This document shows positions 37,144 through 47,041 of a stretch of DNA of 64,000 nucleotides, piece by piece. Source of the stretch: Desmonostoc muscorum FACHB-395 (lineage in GTDB: Bacteria; Cyanobacteriota; Cyanobacteriia; Cyanobacteriales; Nostocaceae); contig NZ_JACJSF010000002.1 of assembly GCF_014698035.1 (NCBI RefSeq), forward strand, positions 1-64,000, given 5' to 3'. The translations under genes and the position numbers were made by a program. The number at the start of each line of letters is the position of its first letter. The first letter of the stretch is position 1. A model generated the notes under the pieces. That model ran no database searches and was not told the origin of the DNA. It saw only the letters and a list, made by a program, of their open reading frames with translations.

Positions 37144-37203
37144 CAAGTAATTGCGATCACATCCCTCCTATAAAATGCGTTATTGCAAAAAGCCAAAGCT
37201 ATT

Positions 37204-37800
37204 TTACTCAAAAACAACGCCACGATAGATTTCCGCCATCGGCAATTCAATACTAACTGAATCTAAAGAAATAGATAACTCTAAACCGCTAAAATCACTG
37301 AGCAACCAACCTTGAGCTTGCTTGCTATAGCGTTCTACAAAAGGTTCATCCTGTTCGACTAATAAATATTCGCTAAAACTCTCAATTGAGCGATACATCC
37401 GAAATTTACTGAGTCGGTCGTAATCTGCGGTGGAAGGGGATAGAACTTCAACAATCAGCACGGGATTTAATACTTCATCTAAACGTAGACGCTCCTGCGG
37501 CTTGTCGTAGACATCGCCATTTAGTTGCGGTTCGCCGTCAAAAACCATTACATCTGGGTATACTCCGCGTCGATGTTCAGGAATCCATAGTCGCAAATCA
37601 CTGTTAATTGGCTCGAATTGAGTATCGCGCATCACAGAAGTAAAATAGGTCAAAATGTTTCGACCGATGCGGCTATGTTTGAGCGTTCCTCCAGGCATCG
37701 GTACAATTTCTCCATCTCGATATTCGCTGCGTCCTTCGGCTTTTTCTTCGATCGCACGATATTCATCCAAGCTGTAGCGGCGCGAGATGGTAGAAATCAT
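37204..37800 (-). CDS. Uma2-family putative restriction-like endonuclease
   Basis: A 198-residue DUF820/Uma2 protein, very common in cyanobacteria. Typical motifs are SLDEYRAIEEKAEGRSEYRDGEI, VYPDVMVFDG and NPVLIVEVLSPSTADYDR with the PD-(D/E)xK nuclease core (PDVMV, VEVLS). The biological role is not known. Confidence 0.9.
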   Translation of the reverse strand: MISTISRRYSLDEYRAIEEKAEGRSEYRDGEIVPMPGGTLKHSRIGRNILTYFTSVMRDTQFEPINSDLRLWIPEHRRGVYPDVMVFDGEPQLNGDVYDKPQERLRLDEVLNPVLIVEVLSPSTADYDRLSKFRMYRSIESFSEYLLVEQDEPFVERYSKQAQGWLLSDFSGLELSISLDSVSIELPMAEIYRGVVFE

Positions 37801-37913
37801 AAGTTGTGAGCGATCGCTAATGGTTGGGAATTAATCAATCTATTATAAAGATATAGAAAGCCTGTTTGCGATCGCTACCCGCAAACAGACTTAACTTTTT
37901 CTAACTTTCTAAT

Positions 37914-38453
37914 TTAAGCTTGCTCCCAAAGCTCACGGATACGGTCAGGAAGCCAGCCAGCAATTTCCTGAATCCGCTCTTGGGAAAGTTCGTCTTTGGT
38001 AGCAGAAAATACCGCTTTAACTGCCTGTTCTGCGTCAACTGTTCCTGGAATCCCTCCTTCATTAGCAACCCGCCGCAGAAATAGATTGGAATCAATTCCA
38101 ATGGGAGCCGGGCCTCTTAAAGGTTGACGGATTCGACTTAAAAATCTCACAATCGGATTGGTGTCTTTCCAGAGTTCAGCCACTTCAAACTGGAGTGCTT
38201 TTTCATCTGTAGGCACAGCCTCTGTATGCAGTTCTGACTCCACGCGATCACTTGCTTCTGTGGTCATTAAGTCGCGCATGACGCGAAACACAACTTCGGT
38301 AAAGTCTCTTGCATCATACAAATCCGCAAATCCGCTTTTAACCATAACCTTTTCAAGAAAGGAGTGATGTTCATCAGCGATCGCAGTTCGAGTATCTTCA
38401 ATCTCTGTTGGGTCAACTTCTGGAATATTTGTTCTAAAACTTTGATCTGGCAT
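37914..38453 (-). CDS. DUF2267-family protein
   Basis: A 179-residue soluble helical protein with ADLYDARDFTEVVFRVMRDLM and a C-terminal HTH-like helix pair (SQERIQEIAGWLPDRIRELWEQ). It resembles the DUF2267 family, whose function is unknown. The following 296 bp to 38749 contain no clear gene. Confidence 0.7.
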   Translation of the reverse strand: MPDQSFRTNIPEVDPTEIEDTRTAIADEHHSFLEKVMVKSGFADLYDARDFTEVVFRVMRDLMTTEASDRVESELHTEAVPTDEKALQFEVAELWKDTNPIVRFLSRIRQPLRGPAPIGIDSNLFLRRVANEGGIPGTVDAEQAVKAVFSATKDELSQERIQEIAGWLPDRIRELWEQA

Positions 38454-38749
38454 TGTTTTTCTTGGGGTTATTAATTTTGAGTGTTTATGCTGACTTTATA
38501 TGTAAGGTCGCACAAATCAAAAAGCCTTGGAATCTTCCAGAAGTTTGAGATGACATCTATTCAAAAGTTAGAAATTTTTCTAATCTGTATTTAGATACGT
38601 AGCACTGTTATGTCTCTACAAAGGTTCTGGATAACGCATATTTGATTTAACCCGATGCTTATTAAGTAGAGCAATACTTGTAGACATCGCCCATTGGTGT
38701 CAAAAAACGTCAGAATAAATGAGTTGGTATAAAAGCAGGCGAAACAAAT

Positions 38750-39547
38750 ATGATAGAAACAACAAACATCGAAATTAATACTGCAAAAGTCAAAGTACCT
38801 AACAATGACTTAGAAATCGATGCTTACTTAGCTCAACCAGCAGAAAATGGAACTTTTGGAGCGGTTATAGTTTTTCCAGAAATTTTTGGAATCAATAGTA
38901 ATATTCGAGATATCACCGAACTAATCGCTAAACAAGGTTATGTAGCAATCGCCCCGGCGATGTATCAACGTATTGCTCCTGGTTTTGAGGCTGATTTTAG
39001 CGCTGAAGATGTTGGGTTTAGTCCAGAAAGCTATAGGCTGGGGTTGGAATACTATCAACAAGTAAAGTATCAAGATATTTTAAGTGATATTCAAGCTACC
39101 ATTACTTACCTTAAAACTTTACCCAATGTCAAAGATGATGCGATCGGTGTCATTGGTTTCTGTTTTGGCGGTCATGTTGCTTACATCGCTGCGACTTTCC
39201 CTGATATCAAAGCAACAGCTTCGTTTTACGGTGCTGGGATTACCACGTCTAGTTATGGCGAAGAGACTCCAACTATTAATCGCATCTCGGAAATTCAAGG
39301 TACTATTTATGCATTTTTTGGTACAAGAGATACATTAATTTCCCAGGAGGAAACCGAGCAAATTGAGGCAGAATTAAAGAAATATCAAATAAATCATCGT
39401 GTATTTCGATACGATGCCGGACATGGCTTCTTTGCCGGATTTTTCAAAGACAAGTACCCATTTATGGAACAACACCCAAGTTACAATCCTGAAGCTGCTC
39501 CTGATGCTTGGCAACATGTTATAGAACTGTTTCAAAATCACTTGTGA
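38750..39547 (+). CDS. Dienelactone-hydrolase-family alpha/beta hydrolase
   Basis: A 265-residue cytosolic hydrolase. The nucleophile elbow is GFCFGGH (Cys in place of Ser, as in dienelactone hydrolase), with the acid in FFGTRDTLIS and the His in YDAGHGFF. The start of the domain is VKVPNNDLEIDAYLAQP. Substrate unknown. Confidence 0.9.
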   Translation: MIETTNIEINTAKVKVPNNDLEIDAYLAQPAENGTFGAVIVFPEIFGINSNIRDITELIAKQGYVAIAPAMYQRIAPGFEADFSAEDVGFSPESYRLGLEYYQQVKYQDILSDIQATITYLKTLPNVKDDAIGVIGFCFGGHVAYIAATFPDIKATASFYGAGITTSSYGEETPTINRISEIQGTIYAFFGTRDTLISQEETEQIEAELKKYQINHRVFRYDAGHGFFAGFFKDKYPFMEQHPSYNPEAAPDAWQHVIELFQNHL

Positions 39548-39582
39548 TATGGTTACAAGCTAATCAATCTTCCTTTAAAAAT

Positions 39583-39660
39583 GTTCGTAGTCGGGACTTT
39601 AGTCCTGATTTTGTTCGTATAGCGTCTCGTAGAGAGGACTAAAGTCCTCACTACAAAATT
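39583..39660. repeat. Inverted-repeat element (GGACTTTAGTCC type)
   Basis: GTAGTCGGGACTTTAGTCCTGA on one side and GAGGACTAAAGTCCTCACTA on the other make a small palindromic repeat between two converging genes, where it may act as a terminator. Confidence 0.6.
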
Positions 39661-39683
39661 ACAAGACTGCGATTCTATTGCTT

Positions 39684-40331
39684 TTAACCTTTTAAGTTTT
39701 TCAGCAGTAATTGACAACCACATAAAAACGGATTTGGATTTTCGATGCGATCGTCTACAAGCACTTCAATAGGAAGCTTGCTATTGTAAATCAATTCGTC
39801 ATAATCCATCAATGCATCCCACTTAATTTTGCCAGTGGGAAAACCTAGCTGTGAAGCACCATCGGCTATTAACTCTTGCCATTTTTGAATCTCTGGATCT
39901 TGCGATTTGCAGTAATCGAGAATGGCAATCAATGCACCAGGTTTAGTAACTCGTAGGATTTCTTTAAGAGCAAGAACTGGATCTTCAACGACACAGAGGG
40001 TAAATCCCGATGCTGCTGCATCAAAGCTATTATCAGGAAAATCAAGATTGCAGAGATCCGATACCTTGAAGGTGATGTCTGCGGATACGCGTTTTTTACG
40101 TGCTTCATCCATCATCTTCTCAGAAAAATCAATACCCACAACATTTACCTCTTCCGGATAAGCTGAAAGATTAAGACCTGTTCCTACCGCAGCATCTAGC
40201 ACGGTTTGTCCTGGCTGAAGCTGCAAAGAAGCAATTAAGGGTTCACGTTCAATGTGCCAATAACGCTTCATAATTGCGTCATAATCTACCGCCCCGCGAT
40301 CGTAGGTTTCAATTACCTGATTTATCTGCAT
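39684..40331 (-). CDS. Class I SAM-dependent methyltransferase
   Basis: A 215-residue methyltransferase starting MQINQVIETYDRGAVDYDAI, preceded by AAGGAACC. Motif I is VLDAAVGTGLNLSAYP and motif II VVGIDFSEKM, with SFDAAASGFTLCVVEDP. It resembles the UbiE/ArsM-like class, with no substrate call. Its start region abuts the C-terminus of the sensor kinase, upstream on the same strand. Confidence 0.85.
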   Translation of the reverse strand: MQINQVIETYDRGAVDYDAIMKRYWHIEREPLIASLQLQPGQTVLDAAVGTGLNLSAYPEEVNVVGIDFSEKMMDEARKKRVSADITFKVSDLCNLDFPDNSFDAAASGFTLCVVEDPVLALKEILRVTKPGALIAILDYCKSQDPEIQKWQELIADGASQLGFPTGKIKWDALMDYDELIYNSKLPIEVLVDDRIENPNPFLCGCQLLLKNLKG

Positions 40332-40446
40332 AGGTTCCTTAATAAATAGAACTACTGACTTCAACCATCTATCTGATGTATCATAATATTTATAAAGCTT
40401 GACTACCGTAATTGTCACTAAGTAACTTGGTAATTCCAAATTAGTG

Positions 40447-42663
40447 TTAAACCACTTCATTAACGTTTAGCTGGAGAGGAATCTGAATGATAAACTCAGT
40501 TCCTTTTCCAGGAGTTGAGAAACACTCTAGTTTGCCGCCATGTTTTTCTGTGATGATTTGGTAGCTGATAGACATACCCATTCCAGTTCCTTTGCCAATG
40601 GGTTTGGTAGTGAAAAAAGGATCGAATATTCGTTGCTGAAATTCTTTAGATATACCGACTCCGTTATCAGCGATCGCTATTTCTAACCACGTTGAATTAA
40701 TTACAGATGTGCGAATCTTAATTCGGCTGGGATTTTCCTCAATCTCCTTATAGGTATGCTTAGTATTATTTTCTTCCAACGCATCAATCGCATTTACTAA
40801 AATATTCATAAACACCTGGTTGAGTTGTCCGGCATAGCATTCGACTAGGGGTATAGTGCCGTAGTCTTTAATCACCTCAATTTCAGGTTGTTCTGGTTTA
40901 GCTTTGAGGCGGTGCTGCAAAATCATCAAGGTACTGTCGATGCCTTCATGAATATCAACACTTTTGAATTCTGCTTCATCGATACGCGAGAAGTTTCGCA
41001 GCGACAGTACAATTTGGCGAATGCGATCGGTGCCTACTTTCATGGAAGACAACATTTTTGGTAAGTCTTCCTGCAAAAACTCTAGTTCGATGTCTTCGGC
41101 AACGGTTTGAATTTCAGCCGCAGGGTTGGGATCGTGCTGCTGATACAATTGCACAAACGCTAATAAATCCTGGGTATATTCCTGCACATAGACGAGGTTG
41201 CCATGAATAAAGTTGACTGGATTATTAATTTCGTGTGCGACTCCAGCAACTAGTTGTCCCAGACTAGACATTTTTTCACTTTGAATAACTTGAGATTGAG
41301 TGCGCTGCAATTCCTCTAATGTATTTTTGAGTTCAGTAGTACGTTCTTCTACCCGATCTTCTAGTTTTTCTTTACTTTTCTCTAAAGCGGTAAACGATTC
41401 ATGTAGTTGCTCTGCCATGTAGTTGAAAGAGTTAGACAGGGTATTAAGTTCTTGAATAACGCCAGTTTCTACTGTCTGAGCTAAATTGCCTGATGCCATT
41501 GCCTTGCTTGCCAAATTTAGGCGCAGAATCGGGTGTACAATCCAATGGGAGGTAAATACGCTCATCACAGAGGCAACGACTAATGCACCAAAACAAAGTG
41601 CGATCGTGATGCCAGTATTGGCGTTAATTTGCGCCATAAATGCGTTTTCTGGCACACTCACTACCATCAGCCAATTCAAGCCGTACTTGTCACGCCAAGG
41701 TATAACATCGACAAAATGCCGTTTTCCTTGTACCTCAAGTTGAAAATCTGTGTCTTGGGTGATAGATGCAAACCCAGAGCTTTGGAGGTGTTTGGCAATA
41801 TTTTGTATGATTGGGTCAGAACTGTCGATCGCTCGTAATCGCCGGATATCTTGATTGACGAGGACAAAAGGCTTTTCTGTACCAGAACTGGCGATTAATG
41901 TGCCATCTCGCTCTAAAAGGAATACCTGCCCAGACTTACTAATATCCAAATTGCGTAAAAAATCGCTGAGTTTTAACAAATGGATATCGCAGGCAATCAT
42001 GCCTAGTAAGCGATTTTGCGAATCATAAATGGGACGACTGGCAGAAGCAGCTATGTAAGGGCCAGTAGGATAATTTCCAGTTACAATCTTTGCCCAAATA
42101 GGTTTACCAGCAGCGATGGGTTGAGTATACCAAGATTCCTTGAAATTGTTCCAATCCCACCGAGCATTAACTTGAGTTCGATTACCTTGATTATCTGTGG
42201 CATAAGTGGAAGTATTATTGGGAGGCTTGGCAGTCCAATCATCAATGGTGATTGTCTTGCCGTCATAACGAGCGGCTCCAAGACCCTCACCTGTCGTTAG
42301 CCCGATACCAATATAAGTCAGGTCAGAGGCGTGCATCTGATCCCAGAAATACTTGCCAAGGGTTTGGCGATGCTTAAGGCGGGCTTCGCCTACGCGCACG
42401 TCTAATATTCCCCTGCGGATGGCATCTGCATTGATCTGATTAAGGGTTTGTGGAATGGCAAGATAAGACTTCAAATGTTCATCCACTACCTCGCTTGTGC
42501 GATCTATTAACTGTTCTGCTAGATCGTTAACAGCCCTTTGTCCATTTTTAAACGACAAATAACCCACTAAACTGACCGCTCCAAAAATTTGGATCAGGAA
42601 GGGAACAACAAGAACAATCTGTAAGGGGAACGCTTTACCTTTGCGGGGATAGGGAATCTTCAT
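40447..42663 (-). CDS. Membrane sensor histidine kinase (dCache, HAMP, HisKA, HATPase)
   Basis: A 738-residue kinase with an N-terminal membrane segment (LQIVLVVPFLIQIFGAVSLVGYL), a large double-Cache extracellular sensor (about 45-340), a second membrane segment (TGITIALCFGALVVASVMSVF), HAMP, a coiled coil and HisKA with GVAHEINNPVNF (H477). The ATPase has NLVNAIDALEE-type NILVNAIDALEEN, ADNGVGIS and GKGTGMGMS. No response regulator is adjacent. An interspersed repeat is embedded in frame near residues 92-100. Confidence 0.92.
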   Translation of the reverse strand: MKIPYPRKGKAFPLQIVLVVPFLIQIFGAVSLVGYLSFKNGQRAVNDLAEQLIDRTSEVVDEHLKSYLAIPQTLNQINADAIRRGILDVRVGEARLKHRQTLGKYFWDQMHASDLTYIGIGLTTGEGLGAARYDGKTITIDDWTAKPPNNTSTYATDNQGNRTQVNARWDWNNFKESWYTQPIAAGKPIWAKIVTGNYPTGPYIAASASRPIYDSQNRLLGMIACDIHLLKLSDFLRNLDISKSGQVFLLERDGTLIASSGTEKPFVLVNQDIRRLRAIDSSDPIIQNIAKHLQSSGFASITQDTDFQLEVQGKRHFVDVIPWRDKYGLNWLMVVSVPENAFMAQINANTGITIALCFGALVVASVMSVFTSHWIVHPILRLNLASKAMASGNLAQTVETGVIQELNTLSNSFNYMAEQLHESFTALEKSKEKLEDRVEERTTELKNTLEELQRTQSQVIQSEKMSSLGQLVAGVAHEINNPVNFIHGNLVYVQEYTQDLLAFVQLYQQHDPNPAAEIQTVAEDIELEFLQEDLPKMLSSMKVGTDRIRQIVLSLRNFSRIDEAEFKSVDIHEGIDSTLMILQHRLKAKPEQPEIEVIKDYGTIPLVECYAGQLNQVFMNILVNAIDALEENNTKHTYKEIEENPSRIKIRTSVINSTWLEIAIADNGVGISKEFQQRIFDPFFTTKPIGKGTGMGMSISYQIITEKHGGKLECFSTPGKGTEFIIQIPLQLNVNEVV

Positions 42664-43732
42664 TGCTGCAAACTGGAGGTTGTGCTAATTTGATTTGCTT
42701 CTATAATTCCCAAGATGCCCACATACTCACCTTTGTTTAGTTTTTTTAGTCTAGTTACCGGGTTAAGCGCTAGCTTTACCCAGATAGGACATGACACGCT
42801 GATTAATTCATAAGGATATAGAGGTTCAGTACATTTAGCGTAATTGTGAATGCGATCGCTTAGTAGCACTGCTACGTCTCTTTTTCAAAGAGTAATGTCT
42901 ACGACAAACTGCTTCTCTACATTCGCGCAGTGTGTCGCAGACAGAGGCTTTGCGTAGCTTGCTTTGACCTAAGAGTATGCATTTACACAATTATTTAAAC
43001 TAGACCAAATTTTGAGTAATAGCACACATACTAACTTGTTGCTGCTGTCTTTCCATTCTTGCTCTCCACACTGGCAACAAATGACGGTTGCTCATTACTA
43101 GGAGTTAGCGACTCGCCTCGCAATCCCTTACGACGCTGGCTTTTAGGGACTCCTCCCGCCATACCCTATTCTACACTGCTTTTGCTTGCGGAAAACACCA
43201 AAATCAGAAATCAAACTGGGGTTTGAATAAGTAAAAGCTGCTTTTGCTTACTAAATTTGACTTTATCTATATTTTTGGGCTGCAATGACCAGTTATGATT
43301 ATCGTGATGGTAGTGCGATCGCAAAACATAGTGCCTAAAGGGAGCAATCCCAACAACTGCTAGAAATTGCTAAAACATGACTAAAGCTCGGTTTTAGGTG
43401 AACCGAGCATAGATTGAAATTTTATTTGATGATCGTCATGACGCTTAGAGGATGTTTGAAAAGTTCTTAAACCTCGTCTACCTTGAGAACTATAGTTTTG
43501 TAGGTTGGGTGCAGCGATAGCGTAACCCAACATAAATAAGGTGGTAATGTTGGGTTACGTTTCACTCCACCCAACCTACATATCGCAGTTCTGCATAGGT
43601 TAAAGACAACGCCAAACTAGGGTTTTAACTATGTAATAAGATGCAATGCTTTCCTAACAATGAGAGCAAAAAACCCTTTTACAACATCATCTTAAACAAT
43701 TACAATTGCTTTTGTATTAAGGCAAAGGAATT
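42664..43732. other. Non-coding stretch with repeats, no supported gene
   Basis: About 1.07 kb. Contents: a HIP1 site and a palindromic interspersed repeat (42880-42960), one TTGCGGAAAACACCAAAATC unit (about 43183-43250), one end of the MITE seen at hupSL (43446 on), and the GTAGGTTGGGTG element (43499-43580). I see no open frame with a credible start. Confidence 0.6.
43499..43580. mobile_element. GTAGGTTGGGT-type MITE
   Basis: Ends TGTAGGTTGGGTG and its complement CACCCAACCTACA, with an inner inverted pair GCGTAACCCAACA and TGTTGGGTTACG. This is a very common cyanobacterial small palindromic element, about 82 bp here. Confidence 0.8.
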
Positions 43733-44689
43733 TTACTTGCGAGTTAGGTTAAGCAGTTCTTTAGGAGAAGCAAGTAAATCAATAGCCACGAAATAAATTT
43801 GACCTTGAGGATCGAGTAAAAATCGCCAAGCAATGTTCATCCCAACATTACCTCCAAACCAAGGAGTTTCGACCGTACCAGTAATTTTATGCTGTGTATA
43901 ACCATCTTCGATAGTTTCCGAAACGCCTTTAGTTGGCTTCATCACTAACCCTTGTCCCTCATCTCGTAGATAAGAAGTGATCGCTTCTCGACCAACAATT
44001 GGTTTTTGAAAAGGTGGTTGCAGCGCACCATTATTAGCAAATAAAGCAACAGCAGCTTCAAAGTTATCTGCATTCATAGCTTCAATGTATTTCAGCACTG
44101 TTGGTTCTGTAACTCCCTCAATAGTAAATTGAGGACTTAGAGATGTACGTGGGAACTTAAAGTTTATTTGTGCTTGCTTTTTATCAGCCAGAGACGGATC
44201 AAACCCCATATTTACTACAGTATTGCGTAGTACAGTAATTTGCTGACTCTGATCGATTTTCTGAACAGCTTCTAGCACTGCTTTAACTTGAGTTGACATT
44301 TGATAGCCAACTGGCATCGGAGCTACAATACCCTGTTTCATCCACTCTCCTAATTGCCACCAGAATCCCAGCTTGGCGTTGACACCAAAATATGCATAAG
44401 AACGACTAATAGGAGTGTCAGCATTACTCGCTAAATCTCTCATTAATTGCGTTTGCTCTTCATGAGACATCTGCTTAATTTCGTTGAATATACCTTCCAT
44501 TAATTGGAGATTTGCTTTTCCGGGAGCAGCTGGAGTAATTGTACGACCTAGTTCAGCGTAGGCATACCAGAGAAATGCCAACTGATCATCAATGTTGAGT
44601 TCAGCAAACATTGCTGTAGTGGCTGGAACAGCATCTGCCACTTGAGTGCTAGAGAAAATGTTGCGTGCAGACTCGATAGTATAATTCAT
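43733..44689 (-). CDS. ocp: Orange carotenoid protein (OCP)
   Basis: A full-length 318-residue OCP: N-terminal helical domain (MNYTIESARNIFSSTQVADA to about 165) and C-terminal NTF2-like domain. It keeps the carotenoid contacts WYAYAELG (Tyr), LGFWWQLG (Trp), TVLKYIEAMN (Tyr) and MNIAWRFLL (Trp). OCP binds a ketocarotenoid, is switched by blue-green light and quenches phycobilisome energy. The linker (about 165-190) differs from the common OCP1 type, so it may be OCP2 or OCPX. No FRP gene is adjacent. Confidence 0.93.
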   Translation of the reverse strand: MNYTIESARNIFSSTQVADAVPATTAMFAELNIDDQLAFLWYAYAELGRTITPAAPGKANLQLMEGIFNEIKQMSHEEQTQLMRDLASNADTPISRSYAYFGVNAKLGFWWQLGEWMKQGIVAPMPVGYQMSTQVKAVLEAVQKIDQSQQITVLRNTVVNMGFDPSLADKKQAQINFKFPRTSLSPQFTIEGVTEPTVLKYIEAMNADNFEAAVALFANNGALQPPFQKPIVGREAITSYLRDEGQGLVMKPTKGVSETIEDGYTQHKITGTVETPWFGGNVGMNIAWRFLLDPQGQIYFVAIDLLASPKELLNLTRK

Positions 44690-44972
44690 GCTTGTTACCT
44701 TAAAGATTTACCTGTTGAATAGTTACTTTCGGCTACATTTTGTAGCTTGGAAGATAAATCTAGGGCTTTTTTTTGAATGACATAATTATCCCTAGATATC
44801 TAAATCCAAATTATTATGATTCACTACTCTTGCATCATAGCTGGTAAACGTTAACAAAAGACTAAGATTTATCTAATGAATATCATTGAATTAAATGTAT
44901 ATACTATTATTTTTTAAATTTATAGGTTTATATTTTTTTTGAGGAAAGTATCTCCCTCTAAAGTAAGATATT

Positions 44973-45017
44973 AATGATTTAAGATTGCTATAGCATCTAT
45001 AGCAATCTTAAATCATT
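44973..45017. repeat. Perfect 21-bp palindrome with 3-base loop upstream of ocp
   Basis: AATGATTTAAGATTGCTATAG and its exact complement are separated by CAT. It lies between the traX-like stop and the ocp start, in a spacer of about 600 bp otherwise A/T-rich with no gene. It could end transcription of the TraX-like gene or be a small repeat. Confidence 0.65.
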
Positions 45018-45285
45018 GGCGAACATCCCTCTTTATTTTCTCTGCGTTCTCTACACCACTGTAGTAGCCAAGCGCAACCCAAAAAAGCCCCGGAAATGTT
45101 GAGTTTCGTTCCTCAAACGCCACTTGCTTCTCCCTTGGCGCTAGCTTCTCACGAATGGGAGAAGCGCAAGGGACACATATTTGATATTTGAAAAAATTAA
45201 GTACAGATCAAAGAGGTTTCTTGACTATTGCCTCTTGCCTCCTACGCAAATAATTATGGCTACGCTCCCGTGAGGGATACAAAAA

Positions 45286-45873
45286 TCAAAGCGGATTGCT
45301 ATATCTGGAATGTATTAAATAATTTATTATGCCTAAAATAATTAAATGAGCCGGGTAGAACAGATAAAACCATCTAGCTCGTGGGCCTTGTTTACCATTG
45401 AATTGAAAAACAATGAATCCTGCAAGAATTGCCCAATGTTGAAATATATTACCTATAAATAGAGTTAATAAAATAAAGTTAAAAATGCACCAGCAGAGCA
45501 ACCATACCCTAGGTTTGAGTTTGTCAGTTAGAGACATCAAGAAAATTACTCCAATCCCATAAGCTCCATATTCAACACCCAAACTCTCGGCAACTGCTGC
45601 ACTCAATCCAGTAATTATTAATTGCTGCCATAATTGTGAATAATGCCTTACTAAGCGTAACATCACAACTCCAAGAACAAGCGTGTAGAGAATATTAAGT
45701 GATAAACTCTGGAAAACAACACTATAGATAGGCTGAGATATAATTGCTGTAATTAATAGTCTGCTCCCATAGCGGTATACATTTTGGGTATGTTTTTCAC
45801 CTTTAGCCAAAAGCCATGCAAACAGGGGAAAATTCAATCGTCCAATAAAGTGCAAAATTCTAAACTCAGGCAT
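45286..45873 (-). CDS. TraX-family membrane protein
   Basis: A 195-residue membrane protein with about six hydrophobic segments. It carries HFIGRLNFPLFAWLLAKGEKHT and the terminal YLFYPAHLIILGIINYL, typical of the TraX/acyltransferase-like family. In F plasmid, TraX acetylates pilin; here no pilin or conjugation gene is nearby, so the substrate is unknown. Confidence 0.83.
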   Translation of the reverse strand: MPEFRILHFIGRLNFPLFAWLLAKGEKHTQNVYRYGSRLLITAIISQPIYSVVFQSLSLNILYTLVLGVVMLRLVRHYSQLWQQLIITGLSAAVAESLGVEYGAYGIGVIFLMSLTDKLKPRVWLLCWCIFNFILLTLFIGNIFQHWAILAGFIVFQFNGKQGPRARWFYLFYPAHLIILGIINYLIHSRYSNPL

Positions 45874-46117
45874 TAGTCAATAGCACACATGATCCATAAC
45901 CATGAATACTGCGGCTAAGATTTTAATGCTAAAAGCTGAAACTTTAATCACAACGTTACAGTTACCTTGGATTCCTTGATATAAAATCCCTAAAATCTTA
46001 TGAATTTAATATAATAGTTATTCAAAATCCTAGCAATTTGATAACATTAACAAAAAGAGCAATGTCTACAATGGGCTATTCCACATTGCTCTCTTTAGCA
46101 GGAAATGCAGAAACCCT

Positions 46118-46696
46118 ATGGCAAAGCGTAAAAAAAGCAATCTTCAGTGGATAAAAGAAACGCTTGAATTAAAACCTGACCATCGTTGGGAATCTCCATC
46201 AGGTTACAAAATATTTGTAGCAGATAGAGGCGCTGTTCGCTTCAATGTTCCCCAGGATTGGATTCTTGAGCCACAAGACAAATCTTTCAAATTCCTAGAT
46301 AAAAAACCGCCTAACGATGATTGCTGTCTAGAAGTATCTTTCAATCGTCTGCCACCCAATGACTGGAGCCAGTTTCCACTAAAATCTACATTAAAAAAAG
46401 TCCTGGAAGACGACAGTCGCAACGTCATTGCTAGGGGAGAAATTGTTACCATCAAGCGCCAAACTGCCAGAATTGTCTGGACAGAGATGAAGTTTATTGA
46501 TGTTCAAGAAGAACCACGGGAAGCTTTTTCGCGGACTTGCATTGGTTTGGGGTCAAATATTCAATGCTTGATTACATTCGATTATTGGGCAGATCAAGCA
46601 GAACAACTAATACCCATTTGGGATGAAGCGATGCGTAGTCTCACACTAGGGTTGTATATCCGTGACCCAATGACTGGTTTAGCTTTCCCAGACTGA
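46118..46696 (+). CDS. Conserved cyanobacterial hypothetical protein
   Basis: A 192-residue soluble protein (MAKRKKSNLQWIKETLELKP). It has the blocks FNVPQDWILEPQDKSFKFLD and CLITFDYWADQAEQLIPIWDE seen in small cyanobacterial proteins of the PsbP/DUF1795-like type. No signal peptide and no catalytic motif. No function assigned. Confidence 0.7.
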   Translation: MAKRKKSNLQWIKETLELKPDHRWESPSGYKIFVADRGAVRFNVPQDWILEPQDKSFKFLDKKPPNDDCCLEVSFNRLPPNDWSQFPLKSTLKKVLEDDSRNVIARGEIVTIKRQTARIVWTEMKFIDVQEEPREAFSRTCIGLGSNIQCLITFDYWADQAEQLIPIWDEAMRSLTLGLYIRDPMTGLAFPD

Positions 46697-47041
46697 GCTA
46701 CAGCAATAAATCGTGAGCATCTATTAAATTGATGCGTAGGCATAACCCAATGCAGACATTGTATTGGAGGTAATTTTTTTTGGGCGTTGTTGCATCAAGA
46801 GATGATTCTTATAGGGTGGGCATCTTGCCTGCCCCAAAAAACAAGGGACGAGTAAGATAAGCTTCATTCGTGATTCAAAGCTTAAAACCCTAACATTAGA
46901 GATTACTTAAGTCATAATTCAATAGTTACTTTTATCACTAGTTCATAGCTGTTTTAACTCATATCCTTATAAACATGAGACATCAACCAGATTAAGGTTT
47001 ACTGAACTTTAATCATGTAGTTTAACAAAGGAGATTTAGTG
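46697..47041. other. Intergenic, no gene seen
   Basis: About 345 bp, A/T-rich, with degenerate interspersed repeat at 46730-46770. The AAGGAG at about 47028 is the ribosome binding site of the next gene. Confidence 0.5.

Noticed and set aside
42660-42869. Small open frame upstream of the sensor kinase
   Set aside because: No family resemblance, no ribosome binding site, and composition like the spacer.
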